Positions 8,113-17,481 are shown, numbered from the stretch's first letter. The stretch: DNA of 64,000 bases from Kitasatospora phosalacinea (GCF_000716545.1 NZ_JNWZ01000029.1:28763-92762); one strand, 5' to 3'. Translations and numbers: made by a program. Notes: generated from the sequence alone by a model not told the origin.

Positions 8113-8780
8113 CGACTGACCAGCCGGTGCGCGTGATGGTGGTGGACGACCACCCGATGTGGCGCGACGGGGTGGCCCGGGACCTGGCGGAGGCCGGGTT
8201 CGCCGTGGTGGCCACCGCCGGGGACGGCGAGGAGGCGGTGCGCCGGGCCCGGGCCAGCACCCCGCAGGTGGTGGTGCTGGACCTCAACCTGCCCGCGCTG
8301 TCCGGCGCCGAGGTGTGCCGCCGGGTGGTGGCCGCCGACCCGGCGGTGCGGGTGCTGGTGCTGTCCGCCAGCGGCGAGCACGCGGACGTGCTGGAGGCGG
8401 TGAAGTCCGGGGCGACCGGCTACCTGGTGAAGTCGGCGGGCCGGGAGGAACTGCTCGACGCGGTGCGCCGCACCGCCGTCGGCGACCCGGTGTTCACCCC
8501 CGGCCTGGCGGGCCTGGTGCTCGGCGAGTTCCGCCGGCTGGCCGCCGAGCCGGGCGCCCACGCCGAGCCGGCCGCGCCGCAGCTGACCCCGCGCGAGACC
8601 GAGGTGCTGCGGCTGGTCGCCAAGGGCCTGTCCTACCGGCAGATCGCCGACCGCCTGGTGCTCTCGCACCGCACCGTGCAGAACCACGTCCAGAACACCC
8701 TGGGCAAGCTGCAGCTGCACAACCGGGTCGAGCTGGTCCGGTACGCGATCGAGCAGGGGCTGGACGAGGAACTGGGCTGA
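8109..8780 (+). CDS. macR: NarL-family response regulator MacR
   Basis: 223 residues, translationally coupled to macS by ATGA. Receiver domain: acidic pocket VVDDHP (Asp13, Asp14), phospho-acceptor Asp58 in VVLDLNLP, and switch Lys108 in YLVKSA. The LuxR-type helix-turn-helix covers about 158-215 (LTPRETEVLRLVAKGLS onward). MacR of S. coelicolor was reported to bind a TGAGTAC-nn-GTACTCA palindrome; a close match lies in this window at 29862-29877. Convergent with the solute-binding lipoprotein gene 14 bp downstream. Confidence 0.88.
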   Translation: MTTDQPVRVMVVDDHPMWRDGVARDLAEAGFAVVATAGDGEEAVRRARASTPQVVVLDLNLPALSGAEVCRRVVAADPAVRVLVLSASGEHADVLEAVKSGATGYLVKSAGREELLDAVRRTAVGDPVFTPGLAGLVLGEFRRLAAEPGAHAEPAAPQLTPRETEVLRLVAKGLSYRQIADRLVLSHRTVQNHVQNTLGKLQLHNRVELVRYAIEQGLDEELG

Positions 8781-8793
8781 GCGCCGCCGGAGT

Positions 8794-9672
8794 TCAGGCC
8801 GAGCAGCGGTCCCCGGCGGAGGTGGTGACCGGCTTGAAGGTGTCGCGCAGCTCCTTGTCGGTGAAGTCCGGGCCGAAGCCGAAGGAGGTGCGCAGCGCGT
8901 TCATCCAGTCCGGGTCCTGCAGGTAGTCGTTGATGGCCCCGCGCAGCAGTTCGCAGGCCTTCTGGTGGCCCTTGGGCAGGACCATCATCAGGAACTGGGT
9001 CTTGCCGATGTGGGCGTCCCGGGCCACCCGGTAGGCGCGCCGGCCGCCGCTGCCGGAGTTGACGGCGACGCCCTGCAGCACCAGGTAGTCGGAGAGCACC
9101 GCGTCGGCGGTGTCGTCGTCGACCCGGTCCAGGCACTCCTTGAGGTTGGCGCCGGTGACGGTCACCCGGGGGCCGATGTCCTTGAGCTGGGCCTCGGCGG
9201 TGGTGCCGCCGCTCACGCACACCCGCAGCGGCTTCAGGTCCTCGGACTTGGCGACCGTCCGGGTGTCGTCGGCCTTCAGCAGCACGCCCAGCGGGGTCTG
9301 CAGGTAGGGGCCGGCCAGGTCGTAGTCCCGTTTGAGGCTGTCGCGCTCGGAGATGTCGGCGACCACCAGGTCGACCTTGTTGTGGTTGGCCTTGCCGTCG
9401 GTGAGGGCGTCCTCCCAGTTGGCGGTGGTCACCGTCAGCGAGGTGTACTCGATCTTGCGGGAGCCGAGCACCCTCATCGTCAGGTGCGGCTCGAAGCCGT
9501 CGTACACCCCCTTGTCGGTGAACTCGGACATGCCGGGCCGGTCGGTCTTGAAGCCGACCTTGACCGGCAGGCCGTCGAACGGGGACTTCTCCTGCCCGCC
9601 GGAGCAGCCGGACGCGGCGGTGCCGAGCAGGAGCAGGCCGGCCGCCAGGCGGGCGGGGCGCGGGACGTGCAC
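8794..9672 (-). CDS. Solute-binding lipoprotein (SBP_bac_3-like), last gene of the protease operon
   Basis: 292 residues from GTG 9672; its AGGAGG overlaps the stop of the preceding gene. A lipoprotein signal ends in LLGTAASGC with Cys23 as the lipidated residue. The body resembles periplasmic amino-acid-binding family 3 proteins (DKGVYDGFEPHLT near the start, VDLVVADISERDS and TPLGVLLKADD in the middle, DADAVLSDY-like TADAVLSDYLVL later). There is no ABC permease or ATPase nearby, so it is unlikely to serve transport. Coupling to the membrane, protease and TRYPCO1 genes suggests a ligand-sensing role for this system. Confidence 0.85.
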   Translation of the reverse strand: MHVPRPARLAAGLLLLGTAASGCSGGQEKSPFDGLPVKVGFKTDRPGMSEFTDKGVYDGFEPHLTMRVLGSRKIEYTSLTVTTANWEDALTDGKANHNKVDLVVADISERDSLKRDYDLAGPYLQTPLGVLLKADDTRTVAKSEDLKPLRVCVSGGTTAEAQLKDIGPRVTVTGANLKECLDRVDDDTADAVLSDYLVLQGVAVNSGSGGRRAYRVARDAHIGKTQFLMMVLPKGHQKACELLRGAINDYLQDPDWMNALRTSFGFGPDFTDKELRDTFKPVTTSAGDRCSA

Positions 9673-9681
9673 GGGGGCCTC

Positions 9682-10695
9682 CTAGCGGGTGAACCGGACG
9701 GTCTGGATGTCGATGTCCTGGGTGCAGTTGTCCATGCCGTTCAGCTTCAGCGTCAGGCGCAGGCCGGTGCGGCCGGAGGGCACGGGGACGGAGACCTTGG
9801 CCTTCAGGGGCCGCGGGCCGCTGCTGCCGCCCTGGTCGATGCTCAGCTCGCCGGTCAGGCCGACGCAGGTGCCGGTGTCCGGGTTGGAGTCGCTCAGCGC
9901 GAGCTCGGTCTCCAGCCGCTTCGCGCCCGGCGGGACGTCGACCGTGGTGAAGGACGTGCCGCCCGGGTCGACGGTGCGCTTGACCCAGATCACGCGCTGC
10001 TCGGGCAGCGGCGGCGGGTCGTCGGGCCAGGCCACCGCCGTCACCAGGCCGGCCGTCGCCAGCAGGGCCAGGCCGACGGCCGCCAGGACGAGCCGGCGGC
10101 GCTCCCGGAGCGGCGGGGACACCGGGAGCCGGGGCGGCTGCGGGGGCGGCTCCGTCTCCCGCAGCGGCGGCGGCCCGTTGCGGGACTTCTCCACCTCCTG
10201 CCGGGCGTGCCACGCCAACTGCCCCTCCTGCTGGGCGGACAGGTCCTCCAGCAGCAGGGTCGGGCTGCCGATCACCAGGGCGTGGGTGGCCATCTCGACC
10301 AGCCGCCGCCCGTCGGCCCGCACCGGCGTCACCGGCGGGAAGCACAGCACGCCCGCGATCACCACCAGGTCGGCCCGCTCGTGGACGGTCAGCCCCGGCG
10401 CGCCCTGCACCCGGGCCAGGAACGCCACCCAGTCGCCGCGCAGCTGCGCCCCGGCGACGCCGACCAGCCAGTCGTGCAGGTGGCCGATCGCGGCGGACGG
10501 CTGCCCGTGCTCCTCGGCCAGGAACTTGGCGATCCGGGCGGCGGACACCGACAGCTCGTGGTGCTGCACCTGGACGGGGTAGTTGGTGGTCTCGGCCAGG
10601 TGCCGCTCCAAGTCCGGCAGCACGGGCGCGAGTTCGTGCCAGCCCGCCAGGATGCGCTGCAGCAGGCGCCGGGTCTCCCAGGTGCAGCGGTCCAT
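9682..10695 (-). CDS. Single-pass membrane protein with extracellular Cys-pair domain
   Basis: 337 residues; ATG 10695 follows GGAGGAG which overlaps the upstream stop. Residues 1-170 form a cytosolic mostly helical region of unknown family; 172-198 is Pro-rich; 202-223 (LVLAAVGLALLATAGLVTAV) is the only membrane helix; 235-337 is an extracellular beta-rich domain with two cysteines (277 and 324) that could form a disulfide. The layout suggests a receptor linking the outside to a cytosolic module. It lies between the protease gene (stop 3 bp away) and the lipoprotein gene. No catalytic motif is seen, and no function is claimed. Confidence 0.75.
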   Translation of the reverse strand: MDRCTWETRRLLQRILAGWHELAPVLPDLERHLAETTNYPVQVQHHELSVSAARIAKFLAEEHGQPSAAIGHLHDWLVGVAGAQLRGDWVAFLARVQGAPGLTVHERADLVVIAGVLCFPPVTPVRADGRRLVEMATHALVIGSPTLLLEDLSAQQEGQLAWHARQEVEKSRNGPPPLRETEPPPQPPRLPVSPPLRERRRLVLAAVGLALLATAGLVTAVAWPDDPPPLPEQRVIWVKRTVDPGGTSFTTVDVPPGAKRLETELALSDSNPDTGTCVGLTGELSIDQGGSSGPRPLKAKVSVPVPSGRTGLRLTLKLNGMDNCTQDIDIQTVRFTR

Positions 10696-10697
10696 GC

Positions 10698-11603
10698 TCA
10701 CTCCTCCGGTCCGGGGTCCGGGCCGAGGCCCAGCAGGGCGCCGAGCCCGTCCAGCGCCCGGTGCGGGCCGCACAGTTCGCGGGCCCCGGCCAGCAGGGCG
10801 CGCAGCGCGCCGGCGGGGTCGCGGTGCTCCAGGCAGGCCGCCGCGAGCGAGCGCAGGTGCACGGGCGCGAGCGCGTGGTACGGGACCCTGAGCTCCTGGC
10901 CGGGGCCGAGCCCCTCGTTGACCGCCCGCACCAGCTCCAGCCGCACCGCCGGGTCCTGCAGCGGGAACGGTTCGCCCAGCAGCCGGGCGACCGCGCCGGC
11001 CGTCACCGCCGGGCCGGGCGCCGGGCGGGCCGCCGGTGCGAGCGCGGGCGGCAGCAGCGGCAGCAGCGCGGACAGCGGCGTCAGCCAGCCGCCCACCGGG
11101 TCGTCGCCGTCCGCGGTGGCCTTGACCACGCCGACCACCCGGCCGTGCCCGTCCAGCGCCATGCTGCCGCTCAACCCGCGCTGGATCCAGCCCTGTTGGA
11201 CGCGCAGCCCGAGACCGGAGGGCCCCGCCACGGTCAGCCGGGCGGACTCCGGGCCGACCTCGCCGGTCACCGGGTTCACCGCGAAGCCGTGCACCAGGAC
11301 GGCCGCGCCGCCCGCCGGGTCGCGCTCGCCGAGCGGCACCGCGGGGGCGCCGGCCAGGCCGGGCGCGGTGAGCAGCGCGAGGTCCGGCGGCGGGTAGGCG
11401 GCCGCGCCGGGCGCCGGTTCGGGCGGGAACAGCCGGGCGGCGCGCACCGGGTGGGCGGCCGCGCCGTGCCGGACGGTCAGCTCCGGGTGGCCGTGCACCA
11501 CGTGCGCGCAGCTGACCAGCAGGCCCGCGCCGAGGTGGAAGCCGCTGCCGAGGAAGGCGCCGGCCGGGTCGGCGAAGCGGACCGCGGCGCTGTCCGGGCT
11601 CAC
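10698..11603 (-). CDS. Cytosolic trypsin-like serine protease with effector-associated-like C-terminus
   Basis: 301 residues from GTG 11603, which overlaps the upstream stop as GTGA. There is no signal peptide, so it should act in the cytoplasm. Trypsin-fold triad: His34 in VSCAHVVHG, Asp74 in PPDLALL, Ser145 in RGLSGSMAL. Residues about 215-300 contain the pattern FPLQDPAVRLELVRAVN followed by LRSLAAACLEHRDPAGALRALL, which resembles by eye the effector-associated domain type 2 used as an adaptor in bacterial conflict systems. Such proteases occur beside TRYPCO1 proteins, as here. The C-terminal domain call is tentative; the protease call is firm. Confidence 0.85.
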   Translation of the reverse strand: MSPDSAAVRFADPAGAFLGSGFHLGAGLLVSCAHVVHGHPELTVRHGAAAHPVRAARLFPPEPAPGAAAYPPPDLALLTAPGLAGAPAVPLGERDPAGGAAVLVHGFAVNPVTGEVGPESARLTVAGPSGLGLRVQQGWIQRGLSGSMALDGHGRVVGVVKATADGDDPVGGWLTPLSALLPLLPPALAPAARPAPGPAVTAGAVARLLGEPFPLQDPAVRLELVRAVNEGLGPGQELRVPYHALAPVHLRSLAAACLEHRDPAGALRALLAGARELCGPHRALDGLGALLGLGPDPGPEE

Positions 11604-11950
11604 TCGGCGGTGCGGTCGTCCGGCCGCCGCCAGCTCAGCCGGACCACCAGGCTGGCCTCGCCGGTGGCCTCGGCGAGGACGCCGATCAGGCGGCCGGATT
11701 TCATCCCCAGGGTGAGGCCGAACTCCACCTCGAACTCGTCCGGGTCGCCCGCCTCGCGCGCCGTCTCGCGCGCCCAGCGGCCGACCGAGCGCACCGTGCG
11801 CCGGACTTCGCCGAGGCCGTGGGTGACCGCCGAGGAGACCGCCCCGGCGTCCCCCGCCGGGCGGCCGGGGCCCTGGCGGACGGCGGCGTGCAGGACGGTG
11901 CCGTCCTCCAGGGCGATCTCCACGGTGTCGAGCACCGGTGCGTTCGTCAT
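11600..11950 (-). CDS. TRYPCO1 (trypsin-co-occurring domain 1, CU044_2847-like) protein
   Basis: 116 residues, first gene of the protease operon; GGGGGAG precedes ATG 11950. The sequence has the hallmark end of the family: FEVEFGLTLGMKSGRLIGVL followed by EATGEASLVVRLSW, and the N-terminal strand pair VEIALEDGTVLHAAV. The family was defined by its neighbourhood with trypsin-like proteases and effector-associated domains, exactly the context seen here. The biochemical role is unknown; a regulator or substrate of the protease is plausible. Confidence 0.8.
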   Translation of the reverse strand: MTNAPVLDTVEIALEDGTVLHAAVRQGPGRPAGDAGAVSSAVTHGLGEVRRTVRSVGRWARETAREAGDPDEFEVEFGLTLGMKSGRLIGVLAEATGEASLVVRLSWRRPDDRTAE

Positions 11951-12056
11951 GTCTCCCCCAATTCATGACCGACGGGCAGGATATGAATACCAGTCAGTTC
12001 GGAAGAGATCCAGACCTTTCCGGAAGAGCGGGGGCGGCGGGAGCGGGCGGCCGGTT

Positions 12057-13991
12057 TCAGCCGCGCACGGCCGCGGCGGTGCCCATCAGCCCGGCGACGA
12101 TCTCCACGCCCTCCCGGGTGAGCACCGACTCGGGGTGGAACTGCAGTCCGGCGAAGCCGGGCCCGCGCAGCGCGTGCACGTCGCCGGTGCGGGCGTCCCG
12201 GGAGACCTCGATCCCCTCGGCGGCCAGCCGCTCGGCCGCCGCCGCGTCGCAGCGGGCGGTGAAGGTGTTGTAGAAGCCGACGGTGCGGCGGGTGCCGAAC
12301 AGGTCCACCGCCTCCTGGGCGCCCTGGTAGGGCACCGCCTTGCGGGCCAGCGGCAGCCCGAGTTGCGCGGAGAGCAGCTGGTGGCTGAGGCAGACCGCGA
12401 GCAGCGGCGCGGTGCGCTCCCCGGAGCGGACGGCGGCCAGTGCGTCGGCGACGACCGGGCGCAGCAGCGCCATCTTCGGGTCGGCCGGGTCGGCCGGGTC
12501 GCCGGGGCCGGGGCCGAGCACCAGCGGGCCGCGGTGCGCGGCGGCCAGTCCGCGCAGCCCGGGGGCGTCGTAGCGGACCACGGTGACGGTGTGGCCGAGC
12601 GAGCGCAGCAGGTGGGCGAGCATCGCGGTGAAGGTGTCCTCGCCGTCCACCACCAGGGTGTCGGCGCCGGGCAGCGGCGCGGCGGGCTGCTGCATCCGCA
12701 GCCAGAACGGGGCCAGGCCGGCCCGGCGGGAGTCCAGGGCGGCCTGCACCCGGTGGTCCTCGCCGAGCCGGGGCCGGGCGGCGCTCTCCTTGGCGGTCCT
12801 GGCCGGGCGGGCGCCGATCGCGGAGAGCACCCCGGCGGCCTTGGCGTGCGTCTCGGCGACCTCGGAGTACGGGTCGGAGTGCCGCACCAGGGTGGCGCCG
12901 ACCCGGACCACCAGCGAGCCGTCGGCGGGGTCGATGTCGGCGGCCCGGATGCAGATCGGCGAGTCCAACTGCTGGCCGCCGCTGGCCGAGCGGCCGATCA
13001 GGGCGAGCGCGCCGGAGTAGTAGCCGCGCCCGCCGCGCTCGTACCGGTCGATCACCCGGGTGGCGTTCTGCACGGGGCTGCCGGTGACGGTGGCGGCGAA
13101 CATGGTCTCCCGCAGCACCTCGCGGACGTCCAGCGAGGTGCGGCCGCGCAGCTCGTACTCGGTGTGCGCGAGGTGCGACATCTCCTTCAGGCGCGGGCCG
13201 AGCACCTGCCCGCCGAGGTCGCCGACCGCGCACATCATCTTCAGCTCCTCGTCGACCACCATGGTGAGCTCCTCCAGCTCCTTGGGGTCGCGCAGGAACT
13301 CCAGCAGCGAGTCGGCGGTCGGGCCGCCGGCCGGGTAGCGGTAGGTGCCGGAGATCGGGTTCATCACCACGGTGCCGCCGGACTGCCGGACGTGGACCTC
13401 GGGGGAGGCGCCGACCAGCACCCGGTCGCCGGTGTGCACCAGGAAGGTCCAGTACGCGCCGCGCTCGTGCTCCAGCAGCCGGCGGAACAGGGTCAGCGCG
13501 GTGGCGGTGGAGTACCCGGCCAGCTCGGCCCGGAAGTCGCGCCGGATCACGAAGTTGGCGCCCTCGCCGCGTCCGATCTCGTCCTCGATCACCCGGCGGA
13601 CGATGCCCGCGTACTCCTCGTCGTCGATGTCGAACTCCCCGCCGCGCAGTTCCACCGGGGCGTCGGGCAGCGCGGCCAGCACCTCGGCCAGCGGCAGCGC
13701 GTACTGCTCGTCGACGGACAGCGCCCGCAGCGGGGTGCCGTCCTGGCGGGCCGTGAAGCCGCGCTCGCGGATCTGCGCGTACGGGACGAGGGCCAGCAGG
13801 TCGTGCCGCGGGCCGCCGGCCGGGACGCCCGCGGGCAGCGGGAGGTCGGCCAGCGTCCGGTGGTCGGAGACCTCGCCGACCAGCAGTTCGACGGTGTCGG
13901 GGGCGAGTCGGGGCGCGCGCCGGTGCAGCAGGGCGAAGGCGGGGGCGCCTGGGGCGGCGAGTCGGGCGAGCAGGGCGGCGGTGGTGGTCAC
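12057..13991 (-). CDS. trpEG: Fused anthranilate synthase TrpEG
   Basis: 644 residues from GTG 13991 with GGAAGG upstream. Residues about 1-425 are the chorismate-using TrpE-type domain (GASPEVHVR, NPISGTYRYP, ATVTGSPVQNA, and EVAETHAKAAGVL); about 450-640 are a class I glutamine amidotransferase with nucleophile Cys in LLAVCLSHQLL and the His/Glu pair in LQFHPES. It converts chorismate plus glutamine to anthranilate, the first step of tryptophan synthesis, and such fused enzymes may also feed secondary metabolism. It is preceded by a Trp-codon attenuator leader and diverges from DAHP synthase, which supplies the same pathway. The frame stays open far upstream antisense to aroH; that part is not coding. 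Confidence 0.92.
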   Translation of the reverse strand: MTTTAALLARLAAPGAPAFALLHRRAPRLAPDTVELLVGEVSDHRTLADLPLPAGVPAGGPRHDLLALVPYAQIRERGFTARQDGTPLRALSVDEQYALPLAEVLAALPDAPVELRGGEFDIDDEEYAGIVRRVIEDEIGRGEGANFVIRRDFRAELAGYSTATALTLFRRLLEHERGAYWTFLVHTGDRVLVGASPEVHVRQSGGTVVMNPISGTYRYPAGGPTADSLLEFLRDPKELEELTMVVDEELKMMCAVGDLGGQVLGPRLKEMSHLAHTEYELRGRTSLDVREVLRETMFAATVTGSPVQNATRVIDRYERGGRGYYSGALALIGRSASGGQQLDSPICIRAADIDPADGSLVVRVGATLVRHSDPYSEVAETHAKAAGVLSAIGARPARTAKESAARPRLGEDHRVQAALDSRRAGLAPFWLRMQQPAAPLPGADTLVVDGEDTFTAMLAHLLRSLGHTVTVVRYDAPGLRGLAAAHRGPLVLGPGPGDPADPADPKMALLRPVVADALAAVRSGERTAPLLAVCLSHQLLSAQLGLPLARKAVPYQGAQEAVDLFGTRRTVGFYNTFTARCDAAAAERLAAEGIEVSRDARTGDVHALRGPGFAGLQFHPESVLTREGVEIVAGLMGTAAAVRG

Positions 13992-14069
13992 GGCTGCGGG
14001 TTCCTTCCGGGAGGTTGCTCTGCGGGGGTTCCGCCGCCTCCGGGAGGCCGTGACGCTGCACACACGCGT

Positions 14070-14097
14070 CGACGGCCGCCCCGGAGGGCGGCCGTCG
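14070..14097 (-). terminator. trp attenuator terminator hairpin
   Basis: Perfect 12-bp stem (14070-14081 with 14086-14097) closing a four-base loop that reads TCCG on the minus strand, a stable UNCG-type tetraloop. It starts 8 nt after the leader-peptide stop codon and ends 79 nt before trpEG, the expected place for the attenuator. There is no U-run. Confidence 0.75.
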
Positions 14098-14104
14098 TTC
14101 GTCG

Positions 14105-14188
14105 CTAGGGACGCGCGATCAATGGGCCGCCCAACGGGCTGGCCCACCACCAGGAGAAGGGGTGCGTCACGGTCACGGACCAGACCAT
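14105..14188 (-). CDS. trpL: trp leader peptide (TrpL) with three consecutive Trp codons
   Basis: Short reading frame of 27 codons from ATG 14188 (GTG 14176 or 14170 are alternative starts) ending in TAG at 14105. It encodes THPFSWWWASPLGG near its middle; three TGG codons occupy 14144-14152. Known Streptomyces trpE leaders are similarly short with a WWW run. When charged tRNA-Trp is scarce the ribosome would stall on these codons and alter folding of the downstream hairpin. The peptide itself probably has no function. The start codon is uncertain because no strong ribosome site is seen. Confidence 0.75.
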   Translation of the reverse strand: MVWSVTVTHPFSWWWASPLGGPLIARP

Positions 14189-14282
14189 AGCCCACCGGCG
14201 GGCGGCGCGGGGAGGGATCGACGGGATGTCCATTTCCCGTCTCACCCAGCGGGCGGCACCCCACGTCGCCCCTGCCACCCCG

Positions 14283-15626
<1,344 letters not shown>

Positions 15627-15656
15627 GCCCCCGCGCCCTGCGGGGCGGATGTGACG

Positions 15657-15703
15657 AAGGCCCCTCCGTTTCCGGGCGGTTCCGGACGGAGGGGCCTTTT
15701 TCG
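15657..15703 (+). terminator. Rho-independent terminator of aroH
   Basis: 13-bp perfect stem (15657-15669 with 15686-15698) followed by more T residues, a classical intrinsic terminator 31 nt after the aroH stop. The 16-nt loop can form a further short CCG/CGG stem. Confidence 0.88.
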
Positions 15704-15719
15704 TACCCGGAGCACCGGG

Positions 15720-15738
15720 TAAGGTAAGCCTCAGCAAA
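15720..15738. promoter_or_regulatory. Iron box (DmdR/IdeR-type operator) before bfd
   Basis: TAAGGTAAGCCTCAGCAAA matches most positions of the actinobacterial iron-regulator consensus TTAGGTTAGGCTAACCTAA. It lies 25 bp before the bfd start, where a bound DmdR/IdeR dimer would block transcription when iron is plentiful. That fits the role of Bfd in releasing stored iron. Confidence 0.65.
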
Positions 15739-15763
15739 CCGAACCGATCGGAAGGGGCCGCAC

Positions 15764-16018
15764 ATGTACGTGTGCATGTGCCACGCGGTCACCGAGGCCC
15801 AGGTCAAGCAGAAGATCGACGAGGGGGCCAACACCCCCCGCCGGATAGCCCAGGGCTGCAAGGCCGGCACCGACTGCGGTTCCTGCGTGCGGCGCATCCA
15901 GGCGCTGCTCGGCGAGCACGGCGCCCGCCCCTGCCCGACCGCCCGGCTGGCCGAACGGCTCGGCCTGGCCGATCCGGCCACCGCTCCCGCCGTCGCCGCC
16001 GCCCCGAAGGCCGCCTGA
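15764..16018 (+). CDS. bfd: Bacterioferritin-associated ferredoxin (Bfd)
   Basis: 84 residues. The [2Fe-2S] cluster ligands are Cys4 and Cys6 in YVCMCHAVT plus Cys38 and Cys41 in GTDCGSC, the spacing typical of BFD domains; Cys32 is an extra cysteine. The Ala-rich tail (62-84) is not part of the fold. Bfd reduces the ferric core of bacterioferritin so that iron can be mobilised; the bacterioferritin gene lies convergent 38 bp away. An iron box precedes the gene. GGAAGGGG 12 nt upstream may serve as a weak ribosome site. Confidence 0.93.
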   Translation: MYVCMCHAVTEAQVKQKIDEGANTPRRIAQGCKAGTDCGSCVRRIQALLGEHGARPCPTARLAERLGLADPATAPAVAAAPKAA

Positions 16019-16056
16019 CCCGGAGGCCGGCTGGCCCGCCCGGGCGGTTCCCCGGC

Positions 16057-16536
16057 TCAGCTCTCCGGCTGCTCGATCAGCTGCGCGATGTAGAGCGCCT
16101 CGCCGAGCTTGTCCAGCAGCTCCAGCTGGGTGTCCAGGTAGTCGATGTGGTGTTCCTCGTCGGCGAGGATGGCCTCGAAGATGTTCGCCGAGGTGACGTC
16201 GTTCTTGGCCCGCATCACCACGATCCCGCGCCGCAGCCGGTCGATCGCCTCGACCTCGACCTGCCGGTCGGCCTCGAACATCTCCTTGACCGTCTGCCCG
16301 ATCCGGACGTGGAACAGCCGCTGGTAGTTGGGCAGGCCGTCCAGGAAGAGGATCCGGTCGGTCAGCACCTCGGCGTGCTTCATCTCGTCGAAGGACTCGT
16401 GCCGGGTGTACTTGGCGAGCTTGGTCCAGCCGAAGTTCTCCTGCATCTTCGCGTGCAGGAAGTACTGGTTGATGGCGGTGAGTTCGGCGGTCAACTGCTC
16501 GTTGAGGAACTCGATGACCTCGGGGTCGCCCTGCAT
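16057..16536 (-). CDS. bfr: Bacterioferritin
   Basis: 159 residues from ATG 16536, preceded by AGGAAGG; the longer frame (ATG 16557) would add seven residues not seen in the family. Four-helix iron-storage subunit with heme ligand Met52 (FDEMKH), ferroxidase ligands Glu18, Glu51, His54, a Glu in QVEVEAIDR, and Glu/His in ADEEHHIDYLD. Subunits assemble into a 24-mer shell that oxidises and stores iron. Paired with bfd, its electron donor, on the opposite strand. Confidence 0.95.
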   Translation of the reverse strand: MQGDPEVIEFLNEQLTAELTAINQYFLHAKMQENFGWTKLAKYTRHESFDEMKHAEVLTDRILFLDGLPNYQRLFHVRIGQTVKEMFEADRQVEVEAIDRLRRGIVVMRAKNDVTSANIFEAILADEEHHIDYLDTQLELLDKLGEALYIAQLIEQPES

Positions 16537-16611
16537 GGCCTGCCTTCCTGTGCGCATTCCGGTCGGTGCCCGGATGCCCCGAATCGTGGCAGCTGAACGG
16601 GTGCGGTTCCA

Positions 16612-16627
16612 GTAAGTTCACGCTTAC
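16612..16627. promoter_or_regulatory. Inverted repeat GTAAG-6-CTTAC upstream of bfr
   Basis: Two 5-bp arms (16612-16616 and 16623-16627) separated by 6 bp, 76 bp before the bfr start, in an A/T-richer patch. It may be an operator or promoter part. It does not match the iron box well. The rest of 16537-16826 shows no further gene. Confidence 0.25.
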
Positions 16628-16826
16628 AGCCGCCCCGGAGATCGGCTTTTCCGGCCCGCCGACACCGCTGTGACCTGCGGCGACGCGGAAAGCATTGCGC
16701 CGTTCGGGGGTATCTCACCCGAACGCCCGCACGCATTCCCCCCGCGTTTCCCCCCTCCGCCGCGGTGGATTTCCCCGGGGGCGCGCGGCAGGGGCGCGTA
16801 CGGTTCGGCGCCCGCCGTCTGTCACC

Positions 16827-17465
16827 ATGGAGGACATGGGTCAGCACGAAGCGGAACAGCGGCCGGAGACTGACCCGAGGCTCCCCCCGGGGCAGCGGCC
16901 GCAGCGCGGCTGGCCGGTCCTCCACTACGGGCCGGTGCCCCGGTTCAAGCCGCAGAGCTGGGACTTCCAGGTGTTCGGGGCCACCGCCGACGCGGAGAAG
17001 GCCGGCTGGGACTTCACCGGCTTCCACGCCCTGCCCAAGACCACCGTCCGGGGCGACTTCCACTGCGTCACCAAGTTCTCGATGCTCGACAACGAGTGGA
17101 CCGGCGTCGCCGCCCGGACGGTCCTCGACCTCGTCCCGCCCGACCCGTCGGTCACCCACGTGATGGTCTGGGCCGAGTACGGCTACAGCGCCAACCTGCG
17201 GCTGGCCGACTTCGCCGACCCGTCCACCGTCCTCGCCACCCACCACGACGGCCGCGTCCTCACCCTCGAACACGGCTTCCCGGTCCGCCTGGTGGTGCCC
17301 CACCTGTACGCCTGGAAGGGCCCCAAGTGGGTGCGCGCCGTCGAGTACATGCGGGCCGACCGGCGCGGCTTCTGGGAGGAGCGCGGCTACCACAACCTCG
17401 CCGACCCGTGGCGCGAGCAGCGCTACTCCTACCAGGAGGGGCCCGGGGACGGCCCGCTGCGCTGA
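16827..17465 (+). CDS. Sulfite oxidase-like molybdopterin oxidoreductase
   Basis: 212 residues from ATG 16827. ATG 16836 is the alternative start; GGAGG at 16829-16833 sits only 2 nt before it. Single oxidoreductase molybdopterin-binding domain: the Mo-ligating Cys lies in RGDFHCVTKFSMLDNEW, as in MsrP/YedY-type CVTxWS motifs, followed by VMVWAEYGYSANLRL and the cofactor-binding PVRLVVPHLYAWKGPKWV. No signal peptide or Tat motif is seen, so it is cytosolic. Substrate is unknown; it could reduce or oxidise small sulfur or nitrogen compounds. Convergent with the kinase gene 16 bp downstream. Confidence 0.88.
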   Translation: MEDMGQHEAEQRPETDPRLPPGQRPQRGWPVLHYGPVPRFKPQSWDFQVFGATADAEKAGWDFTGFHALPKTTVRGDFHCVTKFSMLDNEWTGVAARTVLDLVPPDPSVTHVMVWAEYGYSANLRLADFADPSTVLATHHDGRVLTLEHGFPVRLVVPHLYAWKGPKWVRAVEYMRADRRGFWEERGYHNLADPWREQRYSYQEGPGDGPLR

Positions 17466-17481
17466 ACCCCGGGCCCGGGCG

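Noticed and set aside
8794..9672. Reading the lipoprotein as part of an amino-acid ABC importer
   Set aside because: No permease or ATPase gene is adjacent; it is coupled to the membrane and protease genes instead.
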